From: an uncultured Lachnospiraceae bacterium
Lineage (GTDB): Bacteria; Bacillota; Clostridia; Lachnospirales; Lachnospiraceae
Direction of reading: 5' to 3'
Assembly: GCA_934294885.1 (NCBI GenBank)
Contig: CAKRAK010000014.1
Span: 3,516 to 67,515, forward strand
DNA length: 64,000 bases
The notes beneath the pieces were generated by a model. That model made no database searches. It saw nothing but the letters and a program-made list of their open reading frames with translations, and was not told the DNA's origin. Shown here one piece after another: positions 15,540 through 24,456 of this stretch (positions within the stretch are counted from its first letter, which is position 1; every line of letters begins with the position of its first letter). Position numbers and translations under genes: made by a program.

Positions 15540-16610
15540 TTACCTCTTTTTAAAAACTCTAATCATAAGACCGGCTTGTATAAAAAATGTGCTGCCGGAA
15601 ACGAGGGGGAGGGACGTTGTAGGAAATAAGCCAAAATCCGCCAACAATGTCGTCACAAAGGTTACCGCTAACAACATATAAACTCCTACCATTATATCAT
15701 ACCGTTTTTCGGATAAAAACTTTCTACTATATATCAACAAAAATGTCACGGTGAGAAATGCAACGATACAGAGAATAACCGGCACAATACCAAGCTCCGT
15801 ATACATCGTCACAAAGGGATGCCGCGAATAAAAATCAAACTGTTCCCCCGGCACATACAGGGTATGACCTTGCAAAAGAAGGCGTTCCCATCCCATCGTA
15901 CTGTCTTCCGGATACAGCCATGCATTTAGCCGGGCAGTTTTTCCAACCCCTAAAATGACGGCAAACAGAATGATCAGACTCAATGCAAGATAAAAGAGGA
16001 CATTTCTTATTTTTTGATTCCTTACAGACCTAAGAAAAGATACACAATACGTCAATGCAAGGGAAACAGAGTAAATCAATCCAACATAAAAGGAAGCTGT
16101 CAGATAATACAAAAGTAACCCATTGAAAAGAAGCATCAAAAGATTAAAGCATACCAACGATACATTGTTTTCTATCCAGCTAACAGAACCGATTATGATA
16201 ACTAATGCGATGAGCGAAGCCGCAAATGAAAACAGATATCCAAAATTCGCAGAAAGAAGCTTGCAAACTACTACCCCTGAAAATCCACATATTACATACA
16301 GGGTAAGAAGAACGGAAAATCCATTCTCCCTTGCAGGGACATCCCTTGAATAAGGCGGCATTTCCTTAACCCAGGCATAAATCCGTTCAAACGGAAATAT
16401 CATAATCGCTCCAATGCTGATTACTGCGGTTAAAATGGCAGAAAGGATATGGTGAGGGATATCATAAGAAATAATCGTTGATTTCTGCCAAAAATCTAAC
16501 AGATAGATAGTTATGTAGGACAGTACTATTCCGAGTGTGATTATTGTTGTTTTCCCCTTCTGTTCCTGAATGATTTCCTTTTTTACTTCTGTTTGTTTTA
16601 GGTTTTTCAT
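15540..16610 (-). CDS. Divergent SEDS-like (FtsW/RodA-like) polytopic membrane protein
   Basis: The 356-residue protein has about ten transmembrane helices after a charged 22-residue N-terminus. The C-terminal part TELGIVPVILCIVAF and DFGLFPTTSLPLVSGS resembles the FtsW/RodA 'EELG' helix and 'GLLPVTGIPLPFIS' signature. In SEDS glycosyltransferases an Asp precedes the EELG helix (HTDFIF); the corresponding stretch here reads RHPFVTMY, so that residue appears to be missing. It may be a SEDS relative without polymerase activity, or a different O-antigen-ligase-like transporter. The start lacks a strong ribosome binding site. It lies behind a promoter with LytTR-like repeats. Confidence 0.6.
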   Translation of the reverse strand: MKNLKQTEVKKEIIQEQKGKTTIITLGIVLSYITIYLLDFWQKSTIISYDIPHHILSAILTAVISIGAIMIFPFERIYAWVKEMPPYSRDVPARENGFSVLLTLYVICGFSGVVVCKLLSANFGYLFSFAASLIALVIIIGSVSWIENNVSLVCFNLLMLLFNGLLLYYLTASFYVGLIYSVSLALTYCVSFLRSVRNQKIRNVLFYLALSLIILFAVILGVGKTARLNAWLYPEDSTMGWERLLLQGHTLYVPGEQFDFYSRHPFVTMYTELGIVPVILCIVAFLTVTFLLIYSRKFLSEKRYDIMVGVYMLLAVTFVTTLLADFGLFPTTSLPLVSGSTFFIQAGLMIRVFKKR

Positions 16611-16752
16611 TTGTTATCTTTTGCAACAGACTGCATGATATCAAAGGTATTGTAATAATAAAATTTATTATCTCTTCAACATGTCATACAATCCACTACT
16701 TGCTCCTTTCTTAAAATGGCTTTATGATATAAACAATTTCCTCTGACATAAC

Positions 16753-16812
16753 AATATACCAAATAAAATCCCCTCAAAATCCAATCGTGCAAAACTGGCA
16801 TTAAATCGTGCA
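16753..16812 (-). promoter_or_regulatory. Promoter with two 21-bp-spaced direct repeats (LytTR/AgrA-like box)
   Basis: On the minus strand TGCACGATT occurs twice (16804-16812 and 16783-16791), exactly 21 bp apart start to start. It is followed by a weak -35 region and TATATT (-10, plus coordinates 16753-16758). Paired 9-bp direct repeats two helical turns apart before a weak -35 are the layout of LytTR-domain activator sites. The leader to the gene at 16610 is about 135 nt and contains a six-codon ORF (16676-16696) with AAGGAG 6 nt upstream of a GTG. Confidence 0.5.
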
Positions 16813-16837
16813 TAATTTGTCGAAAAAGGGCAAAAAA

Positions 16838-16870
16838 ATTCCACAAACAGCTCATAACCATTTGTGGAAT
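16838..16870 (-). terminator. Terminator after the DUF362 gene
   Basis: ATTCCACAAA (16838-16847) pairs perfectly with TTTGTGGAAT (16861-16870); on the minus strand a run of T follows. It lies about 50 bp behind the stop at 16923. Confidence 0.85.
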
Positions 16871-16922
16871 CTCATTATTGTATATATTCTCTTATTTTGC
16901 CTGACACGTATCAAGCATATTC

Positions 16923-18044
16923 TTAAATCGTAATCATCTCATACGCCCTTGTTCCAATACCCAGCTTTTCTGCATGAGCAAGACAAGACTCCCATTCCGT
17001 ATCCGGATGGGTCATGTGGAAATGATCTTCGTGGTGCTCATGGTCGTGCTCCTTTTCCATGTTGTCAAATAAAACACTTCCATGATTTACAGGCATCTTG
17101 TTGCAAAGATCCGCACATGCCTGATCAAGGGCAACCGGGTCAAAGGAAGCCACCATTCCCACATTGGGAATAATTGGGATATCATTCTCTGGGTGGCAGT
17201 CGCAATTCGGTGACACATCACAAATCAAAGAAATGTGAAAGCATGGTCTGTCCTTACAAACCGCCAATGTATATTCTGCCATTTTATAATTTAACATTTT
17301 AACAGAATCAGTGAAATCTGCTGCAATGGCATCCTTCGGACATACCGCAAGACATCTTCCACAGCCCACACATTTTTCATGGTCGATGGTTGCCTTTCCA
17401 TCCTTTATTACCGGGGCTTCATGAGCACAAATCCGGTAACATGCACCACAACCGACACAGGCTTCACAATTTACACTTGGCTTTCCATCACAGTGCTGTT
17501 CCATCTTTCCCGCACGGGAACCGCAACCCATACCGATATTCTTGATTGTGCCGCCAAAGCCTGCCATTTCATGACCTTTAAAATGCGTCAATGAAATGAA
17601 GATATCCGCATCCATGATTGCCTGACCAATCTTTGCTTCTTTTACATACTCTCCGTCAATGGGAACGATTGCTTCATCTGTTCCCTTCAAGCCGTCGCCG
17701 ATAATGACGTGACATCCGGTCTGCAAAGGAGAGAATCCGTTTACATAGGCAGTATCCAAATGGTCTAATGCATTCTTTCTGCTTCCGACATACAGTGTAT
17801 TACAGTCTGTAAGAAATGGTTTTCCTCCCAGCTCTTTTACATAATCAGCAACAACCTTTGCATAATTCGGTCTTAAAAATGCCAGATTTCCATACTCACC
17901 AAAATGAATCTTGATTGCTGCATATTTTTCATTAAAATCGATATTTTCAAAGCCAGCCTTCTTCATCAACCGATGCAGCTTCTGTAATAAATTTTCCGAA
18001 CCGCTGGTCTTAAATGTTGTAAAATATACCTTTGATTGTTCCAT
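16923..18044 (-). CDS. DUF362 domain protein with two 4Fe-4S clusters
   Basis: The 373-residue protein combines a DUF362 domain (about 1-165 and 250-340) with a bacterial ferredoxin insert containing CEACVGCGACYRICAHEAP and CVGCGRCLAVCPKDAI, that is two 4Fe-4S clusters (about 185-240). A His/Glu/Asp-rich stretch (EKEHDHEHHEDHFH) near residue 335 may bind metal. The ATG at 18044 is chosen because GGAGGA lies 7 nt upstream; a longer in-frame start at 18080 lacks a site. The family is common in anaerobes and its electron-transfer role is unknown. It is a single-gene unit. Confidence 0.88.
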   Translation of the reverse strand: MEQSKVYFTTFKTSGSENLLQKLHRLMKKAGFENIDFNEKYAAIKIHFGEYGNLAFLRPNYAKVVADYVKELGGKPFLTDCNTLYVGSRKNALDHLDTAYVNGFSPLQTGCHVIIGDGLKGTDEAIVPIDGEYVKEAKIGQAIMDADIFISLTHFKGHEMAGFGGTIKNIGMGCGSRAGKMEQHCDGKPSVNCEACVGCGACYRICAHEAPVIKDGKATIDHEKCVGCGRCLAVCPKDAIAADFTDSVKMLNYKMAEYTLAVCKDRPCFHISLICDVSPNCDCHPENDIPIIPNVGMVASFDPVALDQACADLCNKMPVNHGSVLFDNMEKEHDHEHHEDHFHMTHPDTEWESCLAHAEKLGIGTRAYEMITI

Positions 18045-18129
18045 ATGCCATCCTCCGTCAATTATGATATTATTTATCATTTTATCTTAGAAAAAATAAC
18101 AAGTCAATAAATCGGCCCCCAACTACACT

Positions 18130-19527
18130 CTAATTTTTGTACTCCTGCCGACGGAATTCCCGAATAATCATAATTGCGGTTACCACAAATGCCAGCCCAT
18201 CTGCAATCGGTCCTGCATACATAATTCCATCAATCCCCATAAAGAGCGGCAAAATGATAATTAACGGAAGCAGGAATATAATCTGTCTGGTAAGAGACAA
18301 AAAGGTTCCCCGTTTCGGCTTTCCGATGGAAGTAAAAAAATTAGAACTGATTGGCTGCAGGAAGTTTACAAAAGTAAAAAACAAAAATATATGAAAATAA
18401 TTTGTTGCAAACTGATAATATTCCGGAGAGCCCTCTCCGAAAATTCCGATTAACTGCTTGGCACAGATCTGGAACATTAAAAATGCAACCACCGCAATGG
18501 CAGCACCACAGCCGACCGCCTTACCGTAAGCCTCTTTCACACGATGATATTTCTTTGCACCGTAATTAAAGCTTGTAATAGGCTGTAATCCCTGAGAAAT
18601 ACCGATTACAAAAGACATAAACAACATATTTACCTTATTGATCACACCGGAACAGGCAATGGGAATCTCTTCTCCGTAATGGGAAAGGGCACCATAATAT
18701 TTTAAAGAATTGTTCATTACAATCTGTACTACCATCATGGCTAACTGATTACTGCATGGTGCCATACCAAGAGACATAATCCGCCTGATGAGCTTTCCGT
18801 CTAACATCAGATGTTCTCTTTGGACGACTGTGCTTTTGCAGTGTGCCAGAAAATATACTGCTAACATGGCAGAAACAAACTGTCCAATAACGGTTGCAAT
18901 CGCCGCACCTGACATTCCCCAGTCAAACCCAAACACAAACAATGCATCCAGTACTGTATTGATCACTGCTCCTGTCAGATTACACACCATGGTCATCTTC
19001 GGTCTGCCGTCCGCACGAACCAGATGTCCCCCTCCGGTTGACAGAATCAACAAGGGAAATCCTATGGCTGTAATTCTTGTATATTCCTTCGCAAGAGGCA
19101 ATACCCGTGCCGGGGAGCCAAAAAACTTTAACAACGGAGTCAAAAAGCCCTCTGTTACAAGACAAAGCGCAAGACCGCACAAAAACAGCATAACTGCCGC
19201 ATTTCCCATATATTTTGTCGCTAATTTCTTATCTCCCTGCCCCATGGAAATATTAAATGCCGATGAACCGCCAATTCCAAACATCAGGGCAATTGCCAGA
19301 CAGGACATGGATAGGGGAAATGCAATATTCGTAGCGGCATTACCCAATTCACCGATTTTCTGTCCGATAAAAAACTGGTCAACAATATTATATAAAGAAC
19401 CTACCAGCATGGAAATAATGCTGGGTATTGCAAAAGAACGCAACAATTGATTCACCCGTTCTACACCTAATGGATTTTCTTTTCTTAATGCTCCGGTGCT
19501 TGATTCCGGATTCTTCATATTTATCAT
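18130..19527 (-). CDS. MATE-family multidrug/Na+ antiporter
   Basis: The 465-residue protein has twelve predicted helices in two MatE repeats. The first repeat opens with LRSFAIPSIISMLVGSLYNIVDQFFIG and has the GIGGSSAFNISMGQGD loop; the second starts near LIRRIMSLGMAPCSNQL. These are hallmarks of the NorM/MepA-like branch. It should export cationic compounds with Na+ or H+; the substrate is unknown. It is one of three MATE genes in the window. It is transcribed divergently from the PHP phosphoesterase gene. Confidence 0.92.
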   Translation of the reverse strand: MINMKNPESSTGALRKENPLGVERVNQLLRSFAIPSIISMLVGSLYNIVDQFFIGQKIGELGNAATNIAFPLSMSCLAIALMFGIGGSSAFNISMGQGDKKLATKYMGNAAVMLFLCGLALCLVTEGFLTPLLKFFGSPARVLPLAKEYTRITAIGFPLLILSTGGGHLVRADGRPKMTMVCNLTGAVINTVLDALFVFGFDWGMSGAAIATVIGQFVSAMLAVYFLAHCKSTVVQREHLMLDGKLIRRIMSLGMAPCSNQLAMMVVQIVMNNSLKYYGALSHYGEEIPIACSGVINKVNMLFMSFVIGISQGLQPITSFNYGAKKYHRVKEAYGKAVGCGAAIAVVAFLMFQICAKQLIGIFGEGSPEYYQFATNYFHIFLFFTFVNFLQPISSNFFTSIGKPKRGTFLSLTRQIIFLLPLIIILPLFMGIDGIMYAGPIADGLAFVVTAIMIIREFRRQEYKN

Positions 19528-19721
19528 CTTCTTTCTTTAAAACATACAACCTATCATAACAAATTTATATAAAAAAAAGCAATCCCTTTTTATTGCATCT
19601 TTTCTTCTTTTTCTATACAATTATTTTATTAGAAAGCAATGTGAAATACACAAGCTCATGACCCATGCTTCCTATTTTGATTTTATTTTTGAATCATCAT
19701 TTATCATCAAGGAGGATAATA

Positions 19722-20576
19722 ATGAATACAATTGATTTACACGTACATTCAACTGCATCAGACGGTTCCTATACGCCAACAGAGGTTGTTGGTCTTGCAC
19801 AAAAGGCAGGCCTTCGTTACTTTGCTCTCACAGACCATGACACAGTAGACGGCGTAGCGGAAGCCATAGCCGCAGCAAAGGACATTCCCGAGCTGGATGT
19901 GGTTCCCGGTATTGAATTATCCTGCTACTACGAGAAACGGGAAATCCATATTGTGGGATTATTTGTAGACTATCAGGACGAAAACTTTCTTTCGGAGCTT
20001 GGGAAGCTGAAGGAAACCAGAGAAGAACGGAATGAAAAAATGGTCCAAAGCTTTGTAAATGACAATATCCCTCTTACAATCGAAGAATTAAGGCACGGAA
20101 ATCCCAACAGTGTCATAACAAGAGCACATTTTGCAAGAGTTCTTGTAGAAAAAGGAATCTGTAAAAATAAAGAAGAAGCCTTTGACAAATATTTGGGAAT
20201 CGGCTGTAAATATTATCTGCCAAAGCCACAGGTTACTCCGGAACATGTATTACGTCTCATAAAGGATGCCAAGGGTGTTCCGATTCTGGCACATCCATAT
20301 TCCTACCGTTTTGAAAGACCTGAGGTTATTAAATTATTGGATACCTTAATTCCACTCGGCTTAAAAGGTATGGAATGTTATTATTCCACCTACGATATGG
20401 GACAGACGCAGGATTTGAGAAGTATTGCATTATCGAAAAATCTTCTGGTATCCGGCGGCTCGGACTTCCATGGCATTATCAAGCCAACGATTTCCATTGG
20501 CAACGGAAGAAATAACCTATGTATACCGGAAACTTTATTAGACGCAATTAAGGGTCAGCTTCCTTCTCCACATTAA
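19722..20576 (+). CDS. PHP-domain phosphoesterase (YciV/RNase AM-like)
   Basis: The 284-residue protein contains the metal-binding motifs of a PHP domain: DLHVHSTASDGS at residues 4-15, LTDHDTVDG near 40, a glutamate in GIELSCYY near 65, LAHPYS near 190 and GGSDFHG near 250. The family includes 3',5'-nucleoside bisphosphate phosphatases and 5'-3' exoribonucleases acting on short RNA. ATG 19722 follows AAGGAGGA by 8 nt, so the upstream in-frame ATG at 19665 is rejected. A terminator overlaps its 3' end. Confidence 0.9.
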   Translation: MNTIDLHVHSTASDGSYTPTEVVGLAQKAGLRYFALTDHDTVDGVAEAIAAAKDIPELDVVPGIELSCYYEKREIHIVGLFVDYQDENFLSELGKLKETREERNEKMVQSFVNDNIPLTIEELRHGNPNSVITRAHFARVLVEKGICKNKEEAFDKYLGIGCKYYLPKPQVTPEHVLRLIKDAKGVPILAHPYSYRFERPEVIKLLDTLIPLGLKGMECYYSTYDMGQTQDLRSIALSKNLLVSGGSDFHGIIKPTISIGNGRNNLCIPETLLDAIKGQLPSPH

Positions 20577-20603
20577 TGTGAAGAAAGGGGCTGACCCTTT
20601 CGT
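20551..20603 (+). terminator. Terminator overlapping the stop of the PHP gene
   Basis: AGGGTCAGC (20551-20559) pairs with GCTGACCCT (20590-20598), with an inner CTTC..CACATTAATGTG..GAAG stem, then TTTCGTTT. The stem starts inside the last codons of the gene. Confidence 0.75.
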
Positions 20604-20661
20604 TTAAGTTAACCAAAATGCATATCTCATAGCTTTTAAAGTCACGCTGTCATTTTACCAT

Positions 20662-21438
20662 CTAATAAGAAGACAGGAATTGTTTGGTACGTTCCATCGT
20701 CGGATTATCAAATACCTGCTGTGGTGTACCCTGCTCTAAAATATTACCGTCGTCCATGAAGATTACCTGACTTGCCACATCTTTGGCAAATGCCATCTCA
20801 TGGGTTACAATAATCATAGTTGTCTTCTGGTCTGCCAGATTACGCAGCACCCGAAGCACCTCTCCGGTAAGCTCCGGATCCAATGCCGAGGTAGGCTCAT
20901 CAAAGCACAGAATATCCGGCTGCAATGCCAAGGCTCTTGCAATGGCAACTCTCTGACACTGTCCGCCGGAAAGCTGATGCGGATAATTATGCATCCGATC
21001 CTCTAATCCCATCTGGGAAAGCAGCATCTCACCTTGGGCACGAATTTCTTCCTGAATACTTTTTCGATTTTCCTTGTAATCCGGACGTTCCTTCCCAAGA
21101 AGCTCTCTTGCCAGCATCACGTTCTGTAATGCCGTATATTGGGGAAACAGATTAAATGACTGAAATACCAGACCAAAATGTAATCTCTTCTTCCGAACCT
21201 CAGCCTCTTTTAATGTCTCCGGATCATTTGTATCCATAAGAATCTCATTATTCACACGAATGATTCCGTTATCCGGCATCTCCAAAAAATTCAGACACCG
21301 AAGCAGTGTTGTTTTACCACTTCCGGATGAACCGATAATGGAAAGAACCTCGCCCTGCTCCAAAGAGAAACTTATATCCTTTAACACCTCGGTTTTCCCG
21401 AAGCTTTTCTTTATATGTTCAACCTCTAATATCGCCAT
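20662..21438 (-). CDS. Polar amino-acid ABC transporter ATPase (GlnQ-like)
   Basis: The 258-residue protein has Walker A GSSGSGKTT (about residue 36), Q loop FQSFNLFPQYTALQN, signature LSGGQCQRVAIARALA, Walker B ILCFDEPTSALDPEL and switch histidine TMIIVTHEMAFAKDV. Sequence type is that of the polar amino-acid importers (GlnQ/ArtP/TcyC). It is the last gene of a binding protein-permease-ATPase operon; the permease ends 11 bp upstream. Its energy drives uptake across the cytoplasmic membrane. Substrate not determined; glutamine, cystine and other polar residues are all possible. Confidence 0.95.
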   Translation of the reverse strand: MAILEVEHIKKSFGKTEVLKDISFSLEQGEVLSIIGSSGSGKTTLLRCLNFLEMPDNGIIRVNNEILMDTNDPETLKEAEVRKKRLHFGLVFQSFNLFPQYTALQNVMLARELLGKERPDYKENRKSIQEEIRAQGEMLLSQMGLEDRMHNYPHQLSGGQCQRVAIARALALQPDILCFDEPTSALDPELTGEVLRVLRNLADQKTTMIIVTHEMAFAKDVASQVIFMDDGNILEQGTPQQVFDNPTMERTKQFLSSY

Positions 21439-21449
21439 CTCAGTTCCTC

Positions 21450-22136
21450 CTATCGAAAGAAATCTAACTTCTTCTCTAATTTACCAAGTAACACGGTAAG
21501 CACACCATTCCAGATTAAATAATAGAATGCACAGAAGAACAGTGGCCAGATTGCACCGGAAATACCCTGTGACCCCTTCATAAATGCCTGACCTGCCCAG
21601 ATAATCTCCTGCAGTGCAATAATCCGGGCAAGAGAAGTATCCTTTACTAATGTAATAATCTCATTAGACATTGCCGGCACGATTTTCTTTATCATCTGTA
21701 AAAGCTTTACTTTAAAGAAAATCTGACGCTTCGTCATACCAAGCACCAGTCCCGCTTCTTCCTGACCAACCGGAATACCCTGAATACCGCCACGATAGAT
21801 TTCCGAAAAATAGCAGGAATAATTTACAATAAAGGAAACTGCTGCTGCTACAAATCTTCCGCCTTCACCACCGCCCCAGATCGGATTATGAAATACCAAT
21901 CCCGGGAAATAGTAAATAATCAAAAGCTGAATCATCAGAGGGGTTCCTCTTACAATCCATACAATAAATTTCATCAGATAGCTTAAAGGCTTAAATCCCG
22001 ACATGCTTCCAAAGGCAATGAGAAGACCCAGTGGGAAAGCCCCCAGTAATGTAATAAAAAACAATTTTAAGGTTTGAATAAAGCCTGTGTTTAATGCTTC
22101 CAAAACTACCGGAAGCTGTTCAAAAAATAAATCCAT
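21450..22136 (-). CDS. Polar amino-acid ABC transporter permease
   Basis: The 228-residue protein has about five helices and the HisMQ family pattern: the N-terminal GFIQTLKLFFITLLGAFPLG, the PLMIQLLIIYYF segment, and the EAA loop GQEEAGLVLGMTKRQ that docks on the ATPase. It lies between the binding-protein gene and the ATPase gene in the same orientation and forms the membrane channel, most probably as a homodimer because no second permease is present. Confidence 0.94.
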   Translation of the reverse strand: MDLFFEQLPVVLEALNTGFIQTLKLFFITLLGAFPLGLLIAFGSMSGFKPLSYLMKFIVWIVRGTPLMIQLLIIYYFPGLVFHNPIWGGGEGGRFVAAAVSFIVNYSCYFSEIYRGGIQGIPVGQEEAGLVLGMTKRQIFFKVKLLQMIKKIVPAMSNEIITLVKDTSLARIIALQEIIWAGQAFMKGSQGISGAIWPLFFCAFYYLIWNGVLTVLLGKLEKKLDFFR

Positions 22137-22188
22137 AATAAATTTCTCTCTACATATCTATCAAATATTTCTACTAAAACCTTGTAAT

Positions 22189-22971
22189 TTACTGCTCGGT
22201 AAGAGCTGCCTGTACTTTGTACTTCTCAGCACACTCTTTGATACTTCCGTCAGCATAGCTGTCTGTAAAGAACTGATTCAATGCTTCTGCCAGATCAGAA
22301 CCCTTTCTGAAGCCAACACCATACTCCTCACTGTTTAAGCCGATTGTATAGGTAAGGTTCTCATAACCGGTTCCTTCTCCAACCATTGCTGCTGCCATTA
22401 ACGAATCGATTACCGCTGCATCGGAAGTTCCTGCTGCAACCTCCATCAATGCGTCTGCCTGTGTCTTTACTGCTGTATAATTAAGCTCTAATGCACTAAC
22501 CTCTGTCTCTCCGGCGCTGCCTGCTTCTACTGCAAAAGTAATATCCTTAAGGCTTTCCTTTGTCTGATACTGGTCAGCCTTATCCCTTGGTACGATAACA
22601 ACCTGTGCATTATTGCAGTATGCCTTTGAACATTCCATAGAGCTTGTAACTTCATCTGTAAGAGTCATACCATTCCATACACAGTCAACTGTCTTACCGT
22701 CTAACTCCATGATTTTGTTATCCCAGTCAATCTCAACAAACTCAACATCGACACCAAGACTTTTTGCAAATGCAGTTGCCATATCTGCATCAAATCCAAT
22801 CCAGTTACCGTTATCATCCTTATAATCCATAGGCTCAAAATCTGTAATACCTACAACCAATGTTCCCTTGTCCTTTACATAAGCCATATCACTGTCTGAC
22901 TTACCGCTTCCGCATCCTACGATAGACAATCCCATGACTGCTATTAACATCATCGCAATTAGTTTTTTCAT
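22189..22971 (-). CDS. Amino-acid ABC transporter substrate-binding lipoprotein
   Basis: The 260-residue protein has a lipoprotein signal with lipobox LSIVGCG, so the mature protein is anchored by Cys about residue 20. The rest is an SBP_bac_3 domain: GTLVVGITDFEPMDYKDDNG, GFDADMATAFAKSLGV and a C-terminal GVGFRKGSDLAEALNQFF. It captures a polar amino acid at the cell surface for the permease and ATPase downstream. The second ATG (22971) is preferred to the first (22977), because GGAGG lies 8 nt before it and only 2 nt before the first. It is the operon's first gene; no clear promoter is seen in the short gap after the MATE terminator. Confidence 0.93.
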   Translation of the reverse strand: MKKLIAMMLIAVMGLSIVGCGSGKSDSDMAYVKDKGTLVVGITDFEPMDYKDDNGNWIGFDADMATAFAKSLGVDVEFVEIDWDNKIMELDGKTVDCVWNGMTLTDEVTSSMECSKAYCNNAQVVIVPRDKADQYQTKESLKDITFAVEAGSAGETEVSALELNYTAVKTQADALMEVAAGTSDAAVIDSLMAAAMVGEGTGYENLTYTIGLNSEEYGVGFRKGSDLAEALNQFFTDSYADGSIKECAEKYKVQAALTEQ

Positions 22972-23043
22972 ACTCATTTCCTCCTGTTATTGCGGCAATC
23001 GCCAAAGTATCGTGCAAGCACGTACCGGGGCTCGTTGCTTCGC

Positions 23044-23087
23044 GTAAAATAAAAACGTGCCTGATTGCATCTAAGGAATCAGACACG
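23044..23087 (-). terminator. Terminator/possible attenuator between the MATE gene and the amino-acid transporter
   Basis: CGTGTCTGATT pairs with AATCAGGCACG (plus 23056-23066 and 23077-23087) and is followed on the minus strand by TTTTTATTTTA. Only about 70 bp remain to the binding-protein ATG, with a GTA-T-CGTG/CACG-TAC palindrome (23007-23025) but no convincing promoter. Read-through could therefore feed the transporter genes. Confidence 0.75.
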
Positions 23088-23121
23088 CTACCATAGTAAC
23101 AGTTTAGCATGGTAAAGTCAA

Positions 23122-24456
23122 TCATTTTTGCTTCCGGTTACACCATACAAAATATACTGTATTTAACACAATACCAAATACTGTGGCAACCGGTGCTGCC
23201 AGACCAATATTGGTGAGACTGGCATTTGGCTGTATACTCATATAATAGGCAAGAGGAAGGCGTACCAGCATAGTCTGGATCAGTCCCTGCAGCATAACCC
23301 ATACCGTTCGGTTATGTCCGTTAAAGTAACCGATCATACTGAACAAAATAGCCGTAACGATGGTTTCCGGAGCAAAGCCCTTCAGATAATCATAACCTTT
23401 CTCTATTACAGCGGAATCCGTAGTAAAGAGACTTGTTAACAAATCTCCCTTAAATAATACCAGAACAAAGACGACACAGCCAATGACCAAACCGATTCCA
23501 ATTCCGGTGTACATGGATTTTCTGGCTCTTTTTTCATTACCGGCTCCCACGTTTTGAGAAACAAAGGATGCCATAGACTGCATTAATGCACTTGGAATCA
23601 GCATGGCAAAATTAACAATCTTACACGCCACACCATATCCGGAGGATGCCTCTAAGCCCAGTCGATTTATAAATGCACAAAGGGCAAGGAAGGAGCCCTG
23701 GGTCAGACATTCCTGTAATGCAAGGGGAATCCCAATGGTTAAAAATCTCCTACACTGCTGATTCAGACAAAAATCCGACCTTGTGATTCTGACCACATCC
23801 TTCTTTTTCAATAAAAGTCCCACTGCGAAGAAAACACTGACTGCCTGAGCACAAACCGTAGCAATAGCAGCTCCGATGGCATCTAAATGAAAGCCTGCCA
23901 CAAGCACAAGATCCCCGATAATGTTGATTACACATGCAATTGCCACAAATATAAGAGGAGAACGGCTGTCCCCCAGTCCACGGAATACCGCTGCCAGCAG
24001 ATTATAGGCAACAATAAAAAAGATACCGCCGCCACAGATTCTGACATATGCAGCCGTAAGGTCAACTGCCTCAGCCGGAGCCTGCATTAAAACAGAAATC
24101 GGATGTGCCAGACTTACCATCAGAAGAAATAACACACAGGAAATTATGGCAAATACAATCGTTGCACCACCGAATACCCTGCCAATCATATCCCGCTTCT
24201 TCTCGCCGATATATCTTGCGATCAATACGGTTACACCCATTGCAAGCTGGGTTACAACAAAGGTTACCAGATTCAACACCTGACTTCCCGTAGATACGGC
24301 GGAAAGACCGGATGTACTGCCAAAACGTCCTACCACCAACAAATCTACCGCTCCATATGCAGCCTGTAACACCAACGCTCCTAATATGGGTATCATAAAG
24401 GAAACCATTTTCTTTAATACACTTCCCTGTGTAAAATCCCCTTTTGAATCACTCAA
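23122..24456 (-). CDS. MATE-family efflux transporter (MarR-controlled)
   Basis: The protein has about 444 residues and two MatE repeats, starting near KMVSFMIPILGALVLQAAYG and FLTIGIPLALQECLTQGSF, with twelve helices. I choose the TTG at 24454-24456 as start, because AGGAGG lies 7 nt upstream; the ATG at 24486 lies inside the preceding marR gene and lacks a site. The start overlaps the marR stop by 8 bp. The pairing indicates an exporter whose expression is controlled by the MarR repressor. Confidence 0.9.
   Translation of the reverse strand: MSDSKGDFTQGSVLKKMVSFMIPILGALVLQAAYGAVDLLVVGRFGSTSGLSAVSTGSQVLNLVTFVVTQLAMGVTVLIARYIGEKKRDMIGRVFGGATIVFAIISCVLFLLMVSLAHPISVLMQAPAEAVDLTAAYVRICGGGIFFIVAYNLLAAVFRGLGDSRSPLIFVAIACVINIIGDLVLVAGFHLDAIGAAIATVCAQAVSVFFAVGLLLKKKDVVRITRSDFCLNQQCRRFLTIGIPLALQECLTQGSFLALCAFINRLGLEASSGYGVACKIVNFAMLIPSALMQSMASFVSQNVGAGNEKRARKSMYTGIGIGLVIGCVVFVLVLFKGDLLTSLFTTDSAVIEKGYDYLKGFAPETIVTAILFSMIGYFNGHNRTVWVMLQGLIQTMLVRLPLAYYMSIQPNASLTNIGLAAPVATVFGIVLNTVYFVWCNRKQK

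Noticed and set aside
16676..16861. 61-codon ORF on the minus strand
   Set aside because: It covers the predicted promoter, the direct repeats and part of a terminator; only the last six codons have a ribosome binding site.
22972..23110. Riboswitch or T-box upstream of the amino-acid transporter
   Set aside because: The visible hairpin is a normal terminator for the MATE gene; no T-box sequence or known aptamer pattern is seen in the remaining 70 bp.
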